Source: Himantopus leucocephalus (taxonomy: Eukaryota; Chordata; Aves; Charadriiformes; Recurvirostridae). Taken from it: a stretch of 64,000 nucleotides of DNA. The DNA lies in NCBI GenBank assembly GCA_003993805.1, contig RSEF01000002.1, positions 69,855,120-69,919,119 of the forward strand, read 5' to 3'. The position numbers were made by a program, and so were the translations under genes. Below the pieces are notes generated by a model. It ran no database searches and was not told the origin of the DNA. It saw only the letters and a list, made by a program, of their open reading frames with translations. Positions within the stretch are counted from its first letter, which is position 1, and every line of letters starts with the position of its first letter. Shown in pieces: positions 21,901 through 36,200 of this stretch.

Positions 21901-24230
21901 GGCTGTAAAAGATATGTAAGACTCCTTCTTAATTCATGTATTTGCCCTTGAGTGCCAGCATTCATCAGGAAGCACAGAGTTTAAAATAAGACAAAACCTT
22001 AGGTCTCTACAAGGAGTACAGAGCTCTCCACAATGAAGAATCAAAGGTTAAGACAGAAGTGTCAAAACAGCATTTAGGATTTCTGGTAAGGCACAGATTT
22101 TTCTGTACTGGGATATGATTATCAAGCATCCATTGCTCCACTGCATTTAGGTTCTTGCTTTGAATAAGGTCCATCCACGTGCCTCATGTCTATTGTGAAG
22201 CCACTGGCAAGGCGGAGCTGTTTATTTGTTTTTATTATTATTAATCTCCTGTGCAGCAATAAAAACTGTGTGCTTCAGTTCAACTGACAAAACCAGGAAG
22301 GCTTTTGTTTTATGTTTTAGTAGACAACCATTTTTTTAAATAATATACTGTGTGTAATGTGGCACTGTCAGCTGAAGGAACAGTGACAGAAGAATCCACA
22401 GCCACAAATGCAGAGTAGTCATGTATTTTGAGGGGCCCAGCAGAGCTGCAGTCACAGCGTTTACTTTCCTGTCATGCTAGGATTTTGACGCTCACCACAC
22501 CAACAATTAAAAGCAACTGAGAGTTTCCAGATTGCAGCTAATGAGAGGCACGTAGATTACTCACAAACTGGAGTTGGGAAAGTTTAAGGACAAAGTTCTC
22601 TTCTCTGCCCCTTCACGGCAGATGTTGGGTCAGGGTCTGCATTTGCTGTTTAAACAGAGGCAATACAGCAATACTGAGAAAGCAAAACACTGGAACTGTG
22701 ACCTGCTGAGTGGCGCAAAGCTTTGTGCTACAGACTGTCTCCCACTGCCAGCTCAATAAATAACACCCAATAAATTATACACAAATGGCCACTCCTCTGA
22801 AATGCCTGGACTTTGGAGTGAGCCGTTTGAGATGTGCCAGCCCTGTTTGTCAAAGTAATGATTAAGCGTACTTATGTAGAAATTGAAAAGTTGCCCAAAA
22901 TACAGACCCAAAATGGAGGTATCCAAAATTAGAAGTGTCTTTAGAAACTGTTGGCCTGGGGGTTTAGGAATTGCCTTTCAGCAAACAGGAGCAAGAACAT
23001 ATTCCATGTCTATATACGCAAGTGTAAGAACTGGAATAAGGCTGTACTGAAGCTCCATGTAGTCCAGCATCTTGACTCCAACAACAGGCAGTGAGCTATT
23101 GGGTAGCCAAGCAGGCCAAGGTGCTCCATTCAAAATGCAGTGTCCACTGGAGGTGCACACTGAAGTCTCATTTTTAACTCATTTAAGTCTCATTTATCCC
23201 TGGTTCCTCTTTTATCATCAGTGTGCTAGATGGTGCTGGCATCACCAGGACTAGGGACATCTTGGACCACAGTTTGCAGATTTCGATGGACTCTCCATTG
23301 CTCACTCTCCATGTGGGGCTGTCCATGCTGCCCTCTCCAGAAGGTAATGAACAGATTATTGCCTGCTGTCTCTACTGAATTCTGCAACAGTAGTCCTCAC
23401 ATAGTCCCAGCCTTGCAGAGCTCCTTCTTGGACTGTGCATCTCCTTACCACACCCAGCCAGGCACTGTTTTAGTAGAAATCTAATGTTCAGCCAGTTTGC
23501 CCCCAAATCATGCTGTAGCAATACTTACTTCTCCTGGTGTTCTTCTCGCTTTTCTCTTGCCTGTACATCCTCCCTAGACACGCATGCTATGGGACTCCTT
23601 ACATTGGAAGAGAATGAAGGATCCCAGTAGGTCACCTCATACTCCTAGCTGATCCCATGGCCCACCAAGAATGTAAGCCAGGAAATCCTCCTGGGGCCAG
23701 CCTGTGCTAACAGCAGGTCTCACAGGGTGCTCTGACCATTGTGCGCCATCTGGGGACCCAACCATGCACACAGACCCACTGTGCTGCAGCCCCTCTCCTG
23801 GTGCCTCCAAGACCTCTTGTTGTGGGGTGGTTTTTTCTATACCTTCCCCATCTGAAGTCCCACTGAGTCATGGGACTTCCTGATCAACTTCCCCCACCAT
23901 CCCCAGCAGCAGAAAGAGGAACCACCTGGTGACGTGGTCCGGGTGACTGCAGGGCCTATATCCACTCCCTTTTCCTCTCAAGTCTCCTAGCATGGCACCA
24001 CTAGACACTGTCCACTGCTTCTTCAGATGCCTTCAGGTTGGTGTGCCCTGCATCCCCCTCTGGTTCCCTATCTGTACATTTCTGACCCTTTGACTTTGAT
24101 CTTCCTCTCTTCTCTCCTTTCTTGTCTCCTGTGATCATTTGGCTTTCCTCAGGTCTTTCAAAGAGCATAAGATCTGTGCAGGCATATACTGACACTTCAA
24201 CAGAATACTTGTCTAGCCTGAAAAGAGTTA
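18955..24230. other. CD83 upstream flank, no gene recognised
   Basis: Contains a pyrimidine-rich run (18985-19012 on the plus strand), a poly-A run at 19553-19575 and the ISRE-like site at 20924. The open frames (all under 100 codons) carry no recognisable domains. Confidence 0.4.
20924..20943. promoter_or_regulatory. ISRE-like GAAA repeat
   Basis: GAAAAACAAAAACTGAAACT resembles an interferon-stimulated response element (GAAANNGAAACT) with one mismatch in the first half. It lies 2.2 kb upstream of the CD83 start. A/T-rich sequence makes chance matches common. Confidence 0.3.
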
Positions 24231-24289
24231 AGGCAACTCGCCTCTACTATGTGTAATAACTTTGTGCTTTCACCAAATTGTCTTCTCAC

Positions 24290-24700
24290 CATATGCCCCC
24301 TTTTCCAGTTAATTTATAAATAGGTTCAACAGCAGGAGCCCAGGAACAAAGCCCCTCCAAACATCACTGGAGACCTCCCTCAAATGTGAACACTGGCCAT
24401 TTATCCTCCTTTTTTAATAGGTTATTCACATGAAGACTTTTTCTCTTGTCCCATGGTGCCTTAATTTCTTTCAGAGCCGTTGCTGATGGACCTTTATGTC
24501 TTTGGAAATTGTTGCTGGGATCCTATATGGCTGACCTTGTTGTGGTTTTCATTTAACTTGCCAGAGTTTATGATCCTTTCTATTTTCCACGCTTGGACAC
24601 AACTTCTATTTTCTGAAGAAAGTCTTCTGCTTCTAATAAATTCCTTTACCCTGCTGTTAGCCATGTCAGCTTTCCTTTTGGTCTTTCCAAAGTCTTTGTC
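24290..24700 (-). mobile_element. ancient CR1/L3-like LINE remnant (antisense)
   Basis: The plus strand follows the antisense order of old CR1/L3 elements: a stretch like GGTTCAACAGCAGGAGCCCA and AACAAAGCCCCTCCAAACAT, then GGCCATTTATCCTCCTTTTT, CTTGTCCCATGGTGCCTTAA and TTCTTTCAGAGCCGTTGCTG. This corresponds to the RT part of ORF2 after heavy decay. Borders are uncertain and the element may extend to about 25,300. Confidence 0.45.
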
Positions 24701-25397
24701 CATACACAGGGGCTTAGAGCAAATGTACTCCTACACATTATGTTTAAATAGTCACCATGCAAACATTTTAGCCTTCGGGCATCCATTTTAGTCTCTTTTT
24801 AACAAGGTTCCTTGTTCCTATGTCATTCCATTGTAGCTGGGGGTTTTTGGCTTTTGTTCCCTAGGCAAGAATGTTGAGCAGGGGCATTTTGAACCAGGTT
24901 CTGTGTGTTGCCCAGGGCTAGTATAAAAGCTTCTTCTTCTTTTGTAGGCTTACTCATGCAGCCACACTATCTTCTTTTTCTGCAGCATCAATCCCTGATG
25001 TAACATTTGCCCAATATGCAGGTGGGAAATTGATATCTTCTGTTGCTCTTGCATTTCTTGCCCCCTCAGCAACTATGATCTCCCTCAGCACATAATAGAT
25101 ACAGACATTTGATCTAACCCTGATAAGGCACATTACCGACTTCGGCCAGGATTGTCACACTATATAGGTTTTGTGCTGTTTTTAAATACAATTAGCTTGT
25201 TACTTTGATTTGGCACAAAGCTTTCCCTAATACATTACCACTTCTCTACTACTGTTGCCTCCTCAATCTCTTTTCTATACTTTGCACTCTGATCAGGCAT
25301 CTGATCAATCACCTTCTTCCCATCAAGTTTCTGATACATGTGTTATGAGACTATCCAAGTCAGGCATTTTTGCTTCCCCATCTTGCTTGTTAGACTT

Positions 25398-25660
25398 CTA
25401 AATTTCATAAAGAAACACTTTTTTTTNTTAACTTTCATAAAGAAACACTTGTTTTTTCTTCTCTATACTATGGGATTCTTTTTGCTCGATTATTTTTTCT
25501 TCTTACTATTTAAGTTTCACAAAATTATTGTGTTTCACTGGANCTAAATTTCATAAAGAAACACTTTTTTTTTCTTCTCTATACTATGGGATTCTTTTTG
25601 TTCGATTATTTTTTCCTTCTTACTATTTAAGTTTCACAAAATTATTGTGTTTCACTGGAA
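25398..25660. repeat. two-and-a-quarter near-identical copies separated by two single Ns (likely assembly artefact)
   Basis: A partial copy (25398-25426), a full copy (25430-25542) and another (25544-25659) share the same sequence starting TTTCATAAAGAAACACTT. N 25427 and N 25543 separate them. Differences are single bases (TTGCTCG/TTGTTCG) and T-run lengths. Confidence 0.85.
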
Positions 25661-25669
25661 GATAAAGTT

Positions 25670-28600
25670 TTCCTGACTTTTTTCTCTGAATATGTCCCAT
25701 CTTGAATCATTTTTTAGCACTTGTCAGCTCCCTTCCTTCAATTTAAAAAAACTCCTAACACCTTTTTAAGTTCCATCACTGGTTTCATTTTAGTTTACCT
25801 GAATCTGATTACATACAGTCTGAAAGTTTTTCCATTTTCTAACAAGTTCAAATCCTTTGTCTTCAACCATTTCCTAGCCACTCATTGAGAATTTGACTCT
25901 TTTTCCCAGTTCGGCCCCACTCATGGTATTGGAGGCATTCCAGCTGAAGCTACTGTGGAGCTCCTGGCCTCCAGCTTACCATCTGGCTGCACGCTTTTTG
26001 CCTCCAGAAACGCTCTCCTCCCTTCCCAAGGTCATTGTTCCATACACTGTGTCCAAAGATTCCCTCAAACCTTCCCCAAGAGCCTGCCCAGATATTCCAC
26101 ACCATCCAGCAAGCAGATATTGCACCCAGCAGTCTAATCACCATGCAGTCCTTTCTGGTATCACAAAACCACATGGATGTACGTCCGATATAGCATCAGT
26201 GTCCCTCTACCACTGTATCTTCCTGAAAATCGGGATCTGAAGTGTAATCTCAGTGCAAAAGCGTATGTGGGCTCAAGCTGTGAGATCACTTCTGCCCTCC
26301 CCAGAATAAGACTTCCAGCCACAAAGCCTTCTCCCACCTCAGCAGCATGGGAGGTATGTAAGCCTGGAGATAGGACTGCTTAGTGATAATTCTAACGTAA
26401 CTGTCAGTGCATCTGTCTGTTACCCTGAAATCTTTTAGTTCAGGGGTCGTGGCCTCAAGGACTAGGATGTTGGGCTAATTGCACTGGATACACATGGTCG
26501 TTACCTATGAACTGAGCAGGTAACGCTTTATAGTGCTCACTGGAGCAAACCAAGGACTCCTTGTCCCCTCACTATTTAAATAGCTAGCTGCTGCTTTAGT
26601 TTGCCCATCTGCTTGGTTTAGGCATCTAAATGGCTCCTTCTTCAGTGATCTGTGCTTGCAGCTGGAGATAGTCCATCAGACCCCTCCTAATCAAAAGCAA
26701 ACTCCACCTCTTGCAGATGTCCTTTTACATGACCCGGCTCCGGGCACTCCCCATTGCCACCTGTTTGGACCTGCTGTGATCCCACGGTAAGTCCTTGGTC
26801 TTTCTTACTCCTTGTAACTCACATCCAGAAAGGGGAAAGTGAGAACAAAAAGCACAGTATAAGGGATGCTGAAAGAAATAGCCGTTGGTAACTATATACT
26901 TTTACATTGCTTTGCCCTCAGGTAAGCTTTGGATCTTCCTTTTTTTATAGTGGAGGGACATTTTACAAATGTTTCAGTTCAATTGCCCTGAACAGAGAAG
27001 TTCCTCAGGAGTCAGGAATGGAGACTTGGAAACAAGAGACCTTATACCAGAAGCACTGTTGGGGTTGAAATAGGTCTTTTTCCTTATGTTTCTTCTATAT
27101 ATTGACAGTTAGTCCTTCATTCTCCTTTAGCTTTCAAAGCAAAGACCTACTGCCTGAGAGCTCCACACTTGTGGAAGACAACAAGACCCAGAAGTCAACG
27201 GCAAAATGAAGAGCAGCAACACCCAGCAAGGACTGTGAAGCGCCAGGTGTGTAGATGCCACTGGAACAGCAGCTTCATGGGAGGAAGCCTAGGATGGAGC
27301 CCAGTCTGCCTGGAGATGAAGGCCAGGACAACTAGACAAGGGAGCACGTTCATCTGAGTTCCCATAAGGACCCTGGGAACAATTTTCCTCAAAACAGTAG
27401 GATACTGACCTCTCCCAGACCTCAGCTCCCACATGCTCCCTCTTCCCTTCGGTCCAGGGCTCTGCCCACGAGCTGTCATCAGCAAAAACTTTAGTAACCA
27501 TGCTGATGCACTTAAGAGATGGAAAGGGGAACCACTGTTTCTTGAGGGGGAGGCTGAGGAAACAGGTGACGCATGGTGGGAGGATGAGCAGTGAGAAATG
27601 GAGAAATGAAAAATAGAAAGTTTTTGCTAGAGCTGTGACAAATATAGCTCTTCTAAGTGTAATGGAACTAGACAGCAGAGTGGGCAGAGACAACTTGGTG
27701 GCCTTTTAAAAGAGGAAGAAGTGACAAATATATGAAGACACTAAACTGACCTACGTCCTTAGGGCCCTGACTCTCAAGCTCTGGGGGTTCACGCTGAGGT
27801 GATTTTAAGAAGTTACTGGTCCGAGTTGCCCACCCATTGCTATAGCTTATTGCCCCATCACTGACTTGTCAGAAATAGTGGCGTGCCCACACCACAGGCA
27901 CCAGACTGATATATTGACATAAACTGAGGTGACTGTGTCTAATTCATTTCACTAGGATGTGGACTGTGGTGGCCAAGGGATCTCCTTCTTGATCCCTATC
28001 AGATTTAATTGAATAGGTGACCAGCTGAGGTCAGAAGCCTCCTGAGCCATCACAGCGTAATCTGACAAGCACCAAAGAGTTGTCAAGGGAGCACCAGGAG
28101 AGCCTTGATACAATTTTAGACAATTTGCTTGTCTTTAGACCTCCTTTTCTCTGCTTTTCAAAAACTCCTTTGTTGCCCTAGCCTGCAGAAGGCATTGGAA
28201 AAGGTTTACAAAAGCCCTGTAAGCTTGTCCTTTCGGTCTCTCATCTTTCTTCTAGGGAGCTGAGTGCCAGACTGACTAGCACAGGTGGGATGTAATCCCT
28301 TGACATGATTCAGGGAAGAGCACTGGCAGTTTTATAGTGTGGCTGTCAGGGTGCAACAAGGGCCGGGGAGAAATCCCAGAGTGACAGGGCAGGGCCTGGC
28401 AGCCAGGGCTTGTCCCACTGCCCTGGCCAGGGTAGCCTGGGGAGAGGCAGCCCCAGCTGCAATCCCAGGCATGTATCACCTCCATGGGGATGGGGATGGG
28501 CCCATGGCCAGGCTGGGCAGGGCTGTGGGGAGCTGGAGACGGGCCCTGCGTGTGGCATCACTGGGGCAGAGATTCACAGCCCCAGGGGGTTGAAATGGGG

Positions 28601-30060
28601 TCCTGGGCTCTGGGCAGGGTGGGGGGAGCCCCAGGGCAGCTGGGGCAGGGACAGGAAGTTCAGGTAATGCCCTCAAGGCATTGACGATATCATTGACCAC
28701 GACCAACACTTTTGATCATCTCTGCTTATATTAATGAACTACAGAGGAAAACCTACTCCAGCAAATGAGTTGCAAAACTAAGCTTAATCCACTGTAATCA
28801 AAATTCATTATTGTTACCTTGGTCATGTGCTCTGATAACGACAGTGCACATTACCACTATGGAGCCAAAACGCTGCCAGCCTTACACTTGGTGCCAGCTT
28901 TGCACTGCTTTTGGAGGTTTGGTTTAGCTCTGACTACAGCGATCCCTGCACATGCTAGGAGGAGCTGCTAATAAATAGCAAGTAGTCCCATGAGAATAGC
29001 AACTAATGGCTCTTGCTCAGTTAGATAATCAACCATTTAATAAAGGGTGAGCTTCTACCTCTTCCTTTCCGTGGGGAGCATTAATACATTATTTTTCCCC
29101 TCCTTAGCCAGTTATTTCCGCAAAACTGGTATGAATTTAATATTTTTGAAACCACTTTTCCTCTATTAATCTTAGCTTAAATTGATCGATGGATTCAAAA
29201 GTTATTAGGAATAGCTAGATGCTTGTACAGATGTTGACAGACAGACACAAAGCATTATTGTATTAAGAAAGCACTCAAGTTTACAGCAACATAGATTTTT
29301 AAATCCAGCAGATAGCTACTAGTATAAGGATTATGTTTCATTTCTACACAAGTCTGCCTCCCTAACAGCCTGAGAAGCTAAATTTGTTCAGAAAGAAGCG
29401 GCCATTGCTTAGACTCCATGCCTTGACGGTCTTCTCTGGGAAGGAATGATTGCATGGTCAGGACTCAGCAGGAGGTCTTTCATAAACATTTTTCAGAGAC
29501 TAAAGGTTTTGCTTTGCACATTTGATTCCAGATCTTTCCAAGCTGCATTTACCATCTTCCTTCTCCCCATTTTATAAATTAAGCCCCCTCTCACTCTCTT
29601 CACTTCTCGTGTTAGCCTTTCCCTTCTGGAACCTTGAGACTTGAAGGAGCAGACATTGCTGCCTTTTACTGATGCTGAGCTTCTCAATAGTTAAAAAGCC
29701 TTATTGTTTTATGTGAGTATTTGTTTCTCAGAGAATTTCAAGCTCTAGATATAAACATTTGTGAGTAATTTCTCCTCAGGACTATTTAAAATGTAATGAG
29801 ATCTACATTTTATATTGATTTGAGCTTTGGTTTACTTGTTCATATATTTTTGAAAAAGAACAGATGCTGCTTGAATGTTTCCTATGAGGCAGATTAAACA
29901 TACTCTAGAGAGTACACCTGAGCCAAAGGTCAATCCTTCTCAGCAAGCCAGCCAGCAACAAACTGCTCCATGGTTTCCCAATTTTGGTAATGAAGGCTTA
30001 TGAAGAAATTATTTTTTATTTATTTTTATTTAAACTTCTACAAACTACTGAAATATGTTT
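25670..30060. other. non-coding stretch, no gene recognised
   Basis: Overlapping open frames on both strands at 25.9-26.4, 27.2-27.7 and 28.3-28.7 kb show no domains. The last sits in a GC-rich, CpG-poor patch listed separately. Confidence 0.4.
28335..28660. other. GC-rich, CpG-poor patch
   Basis: Rich in GGG/CCC and CAGG/CCTGG words (GGGCAGGG, CCCCAGGG, GGGGATGGGGATGGG) but with few CpGs, unlike the island at 44 kb. Several frames are open on both strands because of composition. No gene or repeat family recognised; short G-runs on the plus strand could form G-quadruplexes. Confidence 0.4.
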
Positions 30061-30072
30061 TGAAAATTTTTT

Positions 30073-30277
30073 CTTTGGTGGCCTGCAGAGGATAGCATCT
30101 GGTTTTCTACCTACAGGATTATTTAATTTGGAAAATTCCAAGTCTTCCATGTAAATTCATCTGGCAGCTTTCACNGCTTTGGTGGCCTGCAGAGGACAGC
30201 ATCTGGTTTTCTACCTACAGTATTATTTAATTTGAAAATTCCAAGTCTTCCATGTAAATTCATCTGGCAGCTTTCAC
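30073..30277. repeat. ~101-bp direct duplication around a single N (likely assembly artefact)
   Basis: Copy 1 (30073-30174) and copy 2 (30177-30277) flank N 30175 and differ by two substitutions (GATAGC/GACAGC, CAGGA/CAGTA) and one 1-bp indel. Confidence 0.85.
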
Positions 30278-30279
30278 CG

Positions 30280-33200
30280 CAGAATTACAAGTTGAGTGGT
30301 TTCCACTACCAGCCATGCCTACCGTTCCCCCCTTCTTAGAAGTGTATTTCTCGTAAGACTTAAGCTTCTTACCAATTAAAGTCTGAAATGGCTTTGCCAT
30401 ATCTATGGGCCACTGTACTCTTACTGTAAAGCACCTCATTTAACTAATCTCAGTGCCATTGGCTTTAAAATGATGGTGTTTGTGCCCAGGACAAGCACTC
30501 TCTTTCCTCCATGGGAGACTTGGTTACCTCAGAGGGAAAATCCTCTCTTCAAAACTCTCCATGCTGGCCCTAAGCAGAGTAGTAAAAACAGGTTGGTGAA
30601 ATAAAAGCTGTGATCTGTCACCATTTATGGCTAGGAGGAATTACTGAAAAGCTCATCGTGTTCGCTCCTCACCCTCCGAATCTGTCTGGGCATTACAGTT
30701 TAGTCTATGTATTTCAAAAGCAGAAGAGAAATCAATGTTGCATGAGTGTTCAAAATGTCAAAGCAACCCAAACAAGCAGTGGATGTCATTTGTTTGTGAT
30801 GATCTTTACTTCCAGATTATTCTGTAAACTGTACCTTAATTTAAACCTCCAGTTTGTTCATTTTGAGAAGGGATCAGGCAGTTGGGGGGGTGCAGGGCGT
30901 GAAGGGAGAAAGTAATACTTTTTTTCAGGAAGAGCTTTTTATTGCTATTCATCCAAAACCAAAGCAACTGTTAGCTGGTCAGTTTGAATGATTTTCTTAA
31001 AGGAACATGGGGAATAAAAAGTTACAGGAAGCCTGGCCATATTTCCAGGAGAGAACAGAGCATTTGTCTCCTATCTATCTAAAGTGGCCAACCAAAATGG
31101 CAACTTCCCTCAGCAAAAAAGCAGAATTATATGAACTTAAAAATACCACAAACATTTCAGTACATAGCTACATATGCCGTAGAGACTGAGACATTTCCTG
31201 CTGACAGTTGAAGCAGAATGTTTATATTATAAATTATTCTTGATGGCTCTGAATGATAAATGTCAAAAAACAAGTGATCCTAGAGGGAAATCTGTTTCTA
31301 GCAGAATTCTAAATCTGCACTGAAAAGCATATTCAGCCTGAAGAAATTGATGGAACTGATATTTTTCAGAAGCCCTCGGTTTTCTCCTTTCACCTACAGT
31401 TTCTGAATACAGATCTGTGTATTTTTCCCATGGATTTGGAAGATCTGAATTTCTCCTGAGATGACTTCTTAACTTCTTCAACCACCTCTTCACCCTTGTT
31501 ACTTATCTGTCCTGATATTTTACCTTTCTAAAGTTTTGAATCAAGGAGTTATCTTTTTGAAATGTCTGGTCAAGCAGTTATAGATTACAAAAGCTCATGT
31601 TTGGGTCTCTTTATCTGGTAGAGATGGGGGTTGAGAGGGAACAGGCAGTCAGTGAAAAGAGCCAAAGTATCTCCAATCTCCTTTACTCTCCCTTATTCTC
31701 TGCCTTAGGAATGGTTGCACTTCAGAATGAATGTTACAGAGGGTTTTTTTTTCTTACTTTTCTGAAGATTTCACTAGTTGTAGTTGCCCTAGGATTCCCC
31801 AAGATGATATTTGAGTATAAATCATTTCTATTTTTTTATTAAAAATTGATGCCAGAGAGAGCAGTGAGAACAATATTAGGATCTTAATCTAAATTCTGTT
31901 CAATTTCTGTTTTTTAGTTACTCTGGGTATAAAACATGAAAATATTATAGATGTGGATAAATTGATTTTGTTTCAGAAGTAAGTGCTTTATTGCCCAGTG
32001 TAGAAGTGGGTACTCCACCCACACAAAAGAAGGGTTGTGAATCTGCACTGGCTGTTGAATCTTCACTGGGATTTTATTTTCCACCCATTTTCATTTCCGC
32101 CTTTCATTTCCTTCCTGGCCCTGTGTGCTGTGTATCCAAATCTCCGTGTCACCAAAAGCAACAATATGTGAACTGCGTGGTTTGAAGAAAGAAAAGGGGA
32201 GATGGGGTGAGGGCCCTAGATCCAGATTGCCCACCAGCAGAGCTCCCCAGCAGCCACACGCTTAGCTTTGGCACAGCGCCGCACGCACTTGCCACTCCGG
32301 AGTTAGTTGGTTTAGCTGAAGAGGCCAGAGCTGTGCTTCCACCACCAAAGGTCAAGATCACTAGGTCAAGATCGCTGATGGGTACAAGTGCTCCCTCTGC
32401 AGACCCTAATGAAAGTAAGGTTACAGGGCGCCTTGCATTCTCCAGGAATTCACGTAGAGCTAGTCAACTTGTTGGAAACGCACGTTTGGGTTTTTTTTCT
32501 AGTGGAAAAAATGACCCTAAGTGACAGGATGGGGGATGTCTGGGTATGTTGGAGGATTCCTTTTTCTGTAAGTGGAGGGGGAAAAAAGACAATGCAGAAT
32601 TTCTGTTTTGATGAACTGACTCTAGGTGGCAACAACACGCTGTGTAGCCTTCCCAGACGTTCGTCAGGCAAAGGCTGTTAAATGCTGCTTAGACAGAGGC
32701 AAAAAAATGACAGCATTTTCGGTACTGCTTCTAGAAAATTTTCTGGTTGATTGCACCAGCTGCACATTGCTAGAAACGTTTCCAGATTCTGTCAGTTTTC
32801 ACTGTAATAGAGGACCTGGTTTTCAACACGTATTTTGAATAAGATGCTGCATGTTTCATTTTGGAGACATAATACTGCAGGTGTGCAGAAGAAAATTAGC
32901 AAACTATTCTCTTTTGGTTATCCTGCTTGGATGGGCAATCTTGGGAAGCATGTGTATAATCCTGATTTGTTATGATGCCTGTAAAAGTGCACAGATGGGT
33001 ATGTACAATTGCACTTCTGTAGCATTCACCAACGATGCTCTTGAAATGCCACTTCATCACCACATCAAAAAAACAGCCACACAGATACCTATGAAACACT
33101 TGCTACATCTTCTGCGTGGCACTGCATTATCTGCCAAGAGATTTGTAATGCCCTATTTCATTCCCTCTTCTCTACACATCCAGCTTCCTGGACTTAGCAG

Positions 33201-36200
33201 TAGATGCACAAACACTTACATGATATAAAAATTTTTACAAGCATGATGAACTGCAGTGTTTTTGCATTTTTCTCAAAATTCAGGTTTACTGTTAACTCCA
33301 CTGACCTGTGAAATATTTAAATCTGTTATTGATGTGTTCATAGGCATAGGGAGAAAGCAGATAAAAAAATACTGGGTTTAATTACCTGTTGCAGCAAAGA
33401 ACTGTCATTGTAACCATAATATATACTAATAATGACCACAGAAAATCTTTCAAGTGTGATGACATCATGTTTGTAGCAAGGCCAAAGTGTCTGATGGCAT
33501 CTACAGGATATGATAAACTTCTTTATTACTCTGTCAAAGTGATAAAGCTGTGAAACCCTGTGATTAAATCAGCTGCTTTGTATAATTGACCCATTCACCT
33601 GCATGTTGGCTATTAATCTCCTCTGGGGCTATTTCCAGTATTTCAAACCTCTAAGCTGCTTTCAAATAGAACTGTCCTTTAAAAGGTAAAAATGTATCAC
33701 CTGAAAGCAATTGCTTCCTTTCTTACCAAAGTGTGGAATTTCCCTTCAAATATGCTGAATCACATTTCCACATTTACAGTATTTTAATTATTACAGAAAA
33801 CTAATCATATGCAAAAATACTTAGCAGATGTAATATTTTAGAATTACAGATAAATACTATTTCTCCTATAATAGAAGATAATAGAGATGTAATAGAAACT
33901 TGCATTTCTTTTTTCATTGTTTGGGCAAATACCACACCAATAATACCATGGTACTTAGCATTTGAGCAATAGGCAGGAATACATAAACCGATCTGGGATG
34001 AGAGTGTCTTAAAAGGAAAAATAGACTTCAGTAACCCTTTAAGTGTCAAGGTTCTTTGTGTAATGCTTATTTTTATTAGGTTTTTTTCCTTTCAATTAAG
34101 CAGTTGATTTACAATACATTTTTCAAAAGGTGGAGACATGATGGCAAAAGTCATGGAAACACAACTGGAAAAAATTGGTTATATCTATGACATATTGTCC
34201 AAATACATATCATAATATATTGTCTTTCAAGTTTTCTTGTGTTAAAAAGGCATATTTGTGCAAAAACAATGCTGCTAATCACGGTGGGTGTTTTCAGTTG
34301 TATTCTGAGATACCTACACTTCTTATCAAGGTCCTAGGACCCTTACTCAGAGACATGGATACCCCCCCAAGAGCTGAGATATGAGAGTTGAGTACACCAG
34401 CAGTGAAGACTTATTTTGGGCAGGCACTGAGATCCTTCTCAACTTGTCTCCCGCACAGCTTGAGAAGATTCTTGATAAAGTAAAGATAAGTAAAGATAGG
34501 TATAGCTATCATAACACCCATCCCATACTATTCTGCAGTAACCCTCAAATCCAAAAAGTGACACTTTCATTACAACCACTGTGGCTATTTTCAGGAGTCA
34601 TTCACCTTGTGGCATCTGAGGTAGACAAGGCTGCTCTCATCTGTTTGTCTCCTTGCAGGTGTCCCATGTGTCACCTCTGCTTTCAGACGCTAGCAGCCTT
34701 AGTTTCCCTCATGTGCCCTGCATGCTCACAATTTTCTTTCTGCTTTCCATACAAGGTGTCCCATTCTCCCCCTCTCAAATCAGAGTAGGCTCATCCCACA
34801 CTCCTTAGAGGTGGCATTTTCATACCACGTTCCACATCTTTTCCCAAAAAGCTTAGCTTGTGCTAATAGCCTCTGCATCGTTTTTTCACTGAGTCAGGCT
34901 TCTCCATCAGGCTGCTACCTGGTTCTGTTCCCTTTTTCCCCTCTCCATACCAATGCCTCTGTTGATCCTTTCACACGTTGCTTAAGCTGTGGTTTTCCCT
35001 TTCTTGTTCATGCCCTATCTGTGTTGCACTGCGGGACTCCATACTAGAAATCCACATTTCCTCCACGCCAGAAGCTTTGTGTGCCCCTTCTAATTTTTGT
35101 CCCTCCTCCTATCTCTTACTCCTTCCTCTTCTTTTCTTTCTCTTTCAAGGTATCAACATTTTGAACACAACCGGGTTATAGGGCCAAAATAAAATGAGTA
35201 ATGTCTTGAGACTAAGGTGCTCTGCCATCAACTAGTTCTTTGATCAATAGGAGTTTGGCAAGCGCATAGCAAATGCTAGCTGTCCCTACTGCAAACATGG
35301 GGAAATGCGTTGCTTGCTGAGATTTCCAGTGGGTTTCCAGATACAGCTGGGTAGGACATACACTAGCAGCTCACCATGGTCTTATCCAGTACTGACATGG
35401 ACAAAACCAGTGTGACTACAGGCAGCAAGAGTTAAAGTTGTGCAGACTGATACCTGCTAAGTCATATATTCTTTAGCTCTTCAGTATAAAACTCTGCGGG
35501 GTCTTTATCACCATCCTTTACCCTTTGGGCATCCCTCCATCCTAGTTTTCATTCACATCAATGAGCTTTCCCACTGATGATAAAAATGATCCTTGAAACT
35601 TCTGAATTGGTCCAGTAATCAAATTAAATCTGGTTTTATTTGTATAATTATTATTTTTTTCCTAACCAAAGCCTACCTTTCTGAAACTCTTCCCTTGTCC
35701 TCAAATTCAATTCAAATCCTGGAGTAACTGCCTCTTCAAGAATTTTGTTCTGTGTTCACTTTTCACTTTGGTTCTCCAATTGACTTTTACTGTAAGACCA
35801 TTTAAGGATTTTTTCCCCCAAGACAAGCAACATTTAACGTAAGAGTTAAATCTATTGTATGCAAAACTGGTTTTAGGACAGTAATCATTAATTAATGACA
35901 AATCATTGATTCAGCTACTGAAATTACTATTGGGGCTTACAGATCTTAGTGATGCACGAACATTTATTCAACATTATTCTTCCTGCAGTGGCCTTCTTAC
36001 TATATGCATCATTAACTCTTTTATGTGCAGTTAACCAATGAACAAGAAAAGAATAAATTCAAAGTAAAGAGGAAGTTGACAGGAAAAGCTATAGTGTCTT
36101 TCTTTGGCTTCTTGGGTTTAGTTTTTTACACCTAAAAGCTGCTGCGTTTGGTTTCCTGGTTTCATTTTTATAAACGTTAAGAAGCAGCAAACTGTGATTA

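Noticed and set aside
34381..34788. 135-codon plus-strand frame
   Set aside because: No domain, no neighbouring exons, cysteine/serine/leucine-rich chance translation.
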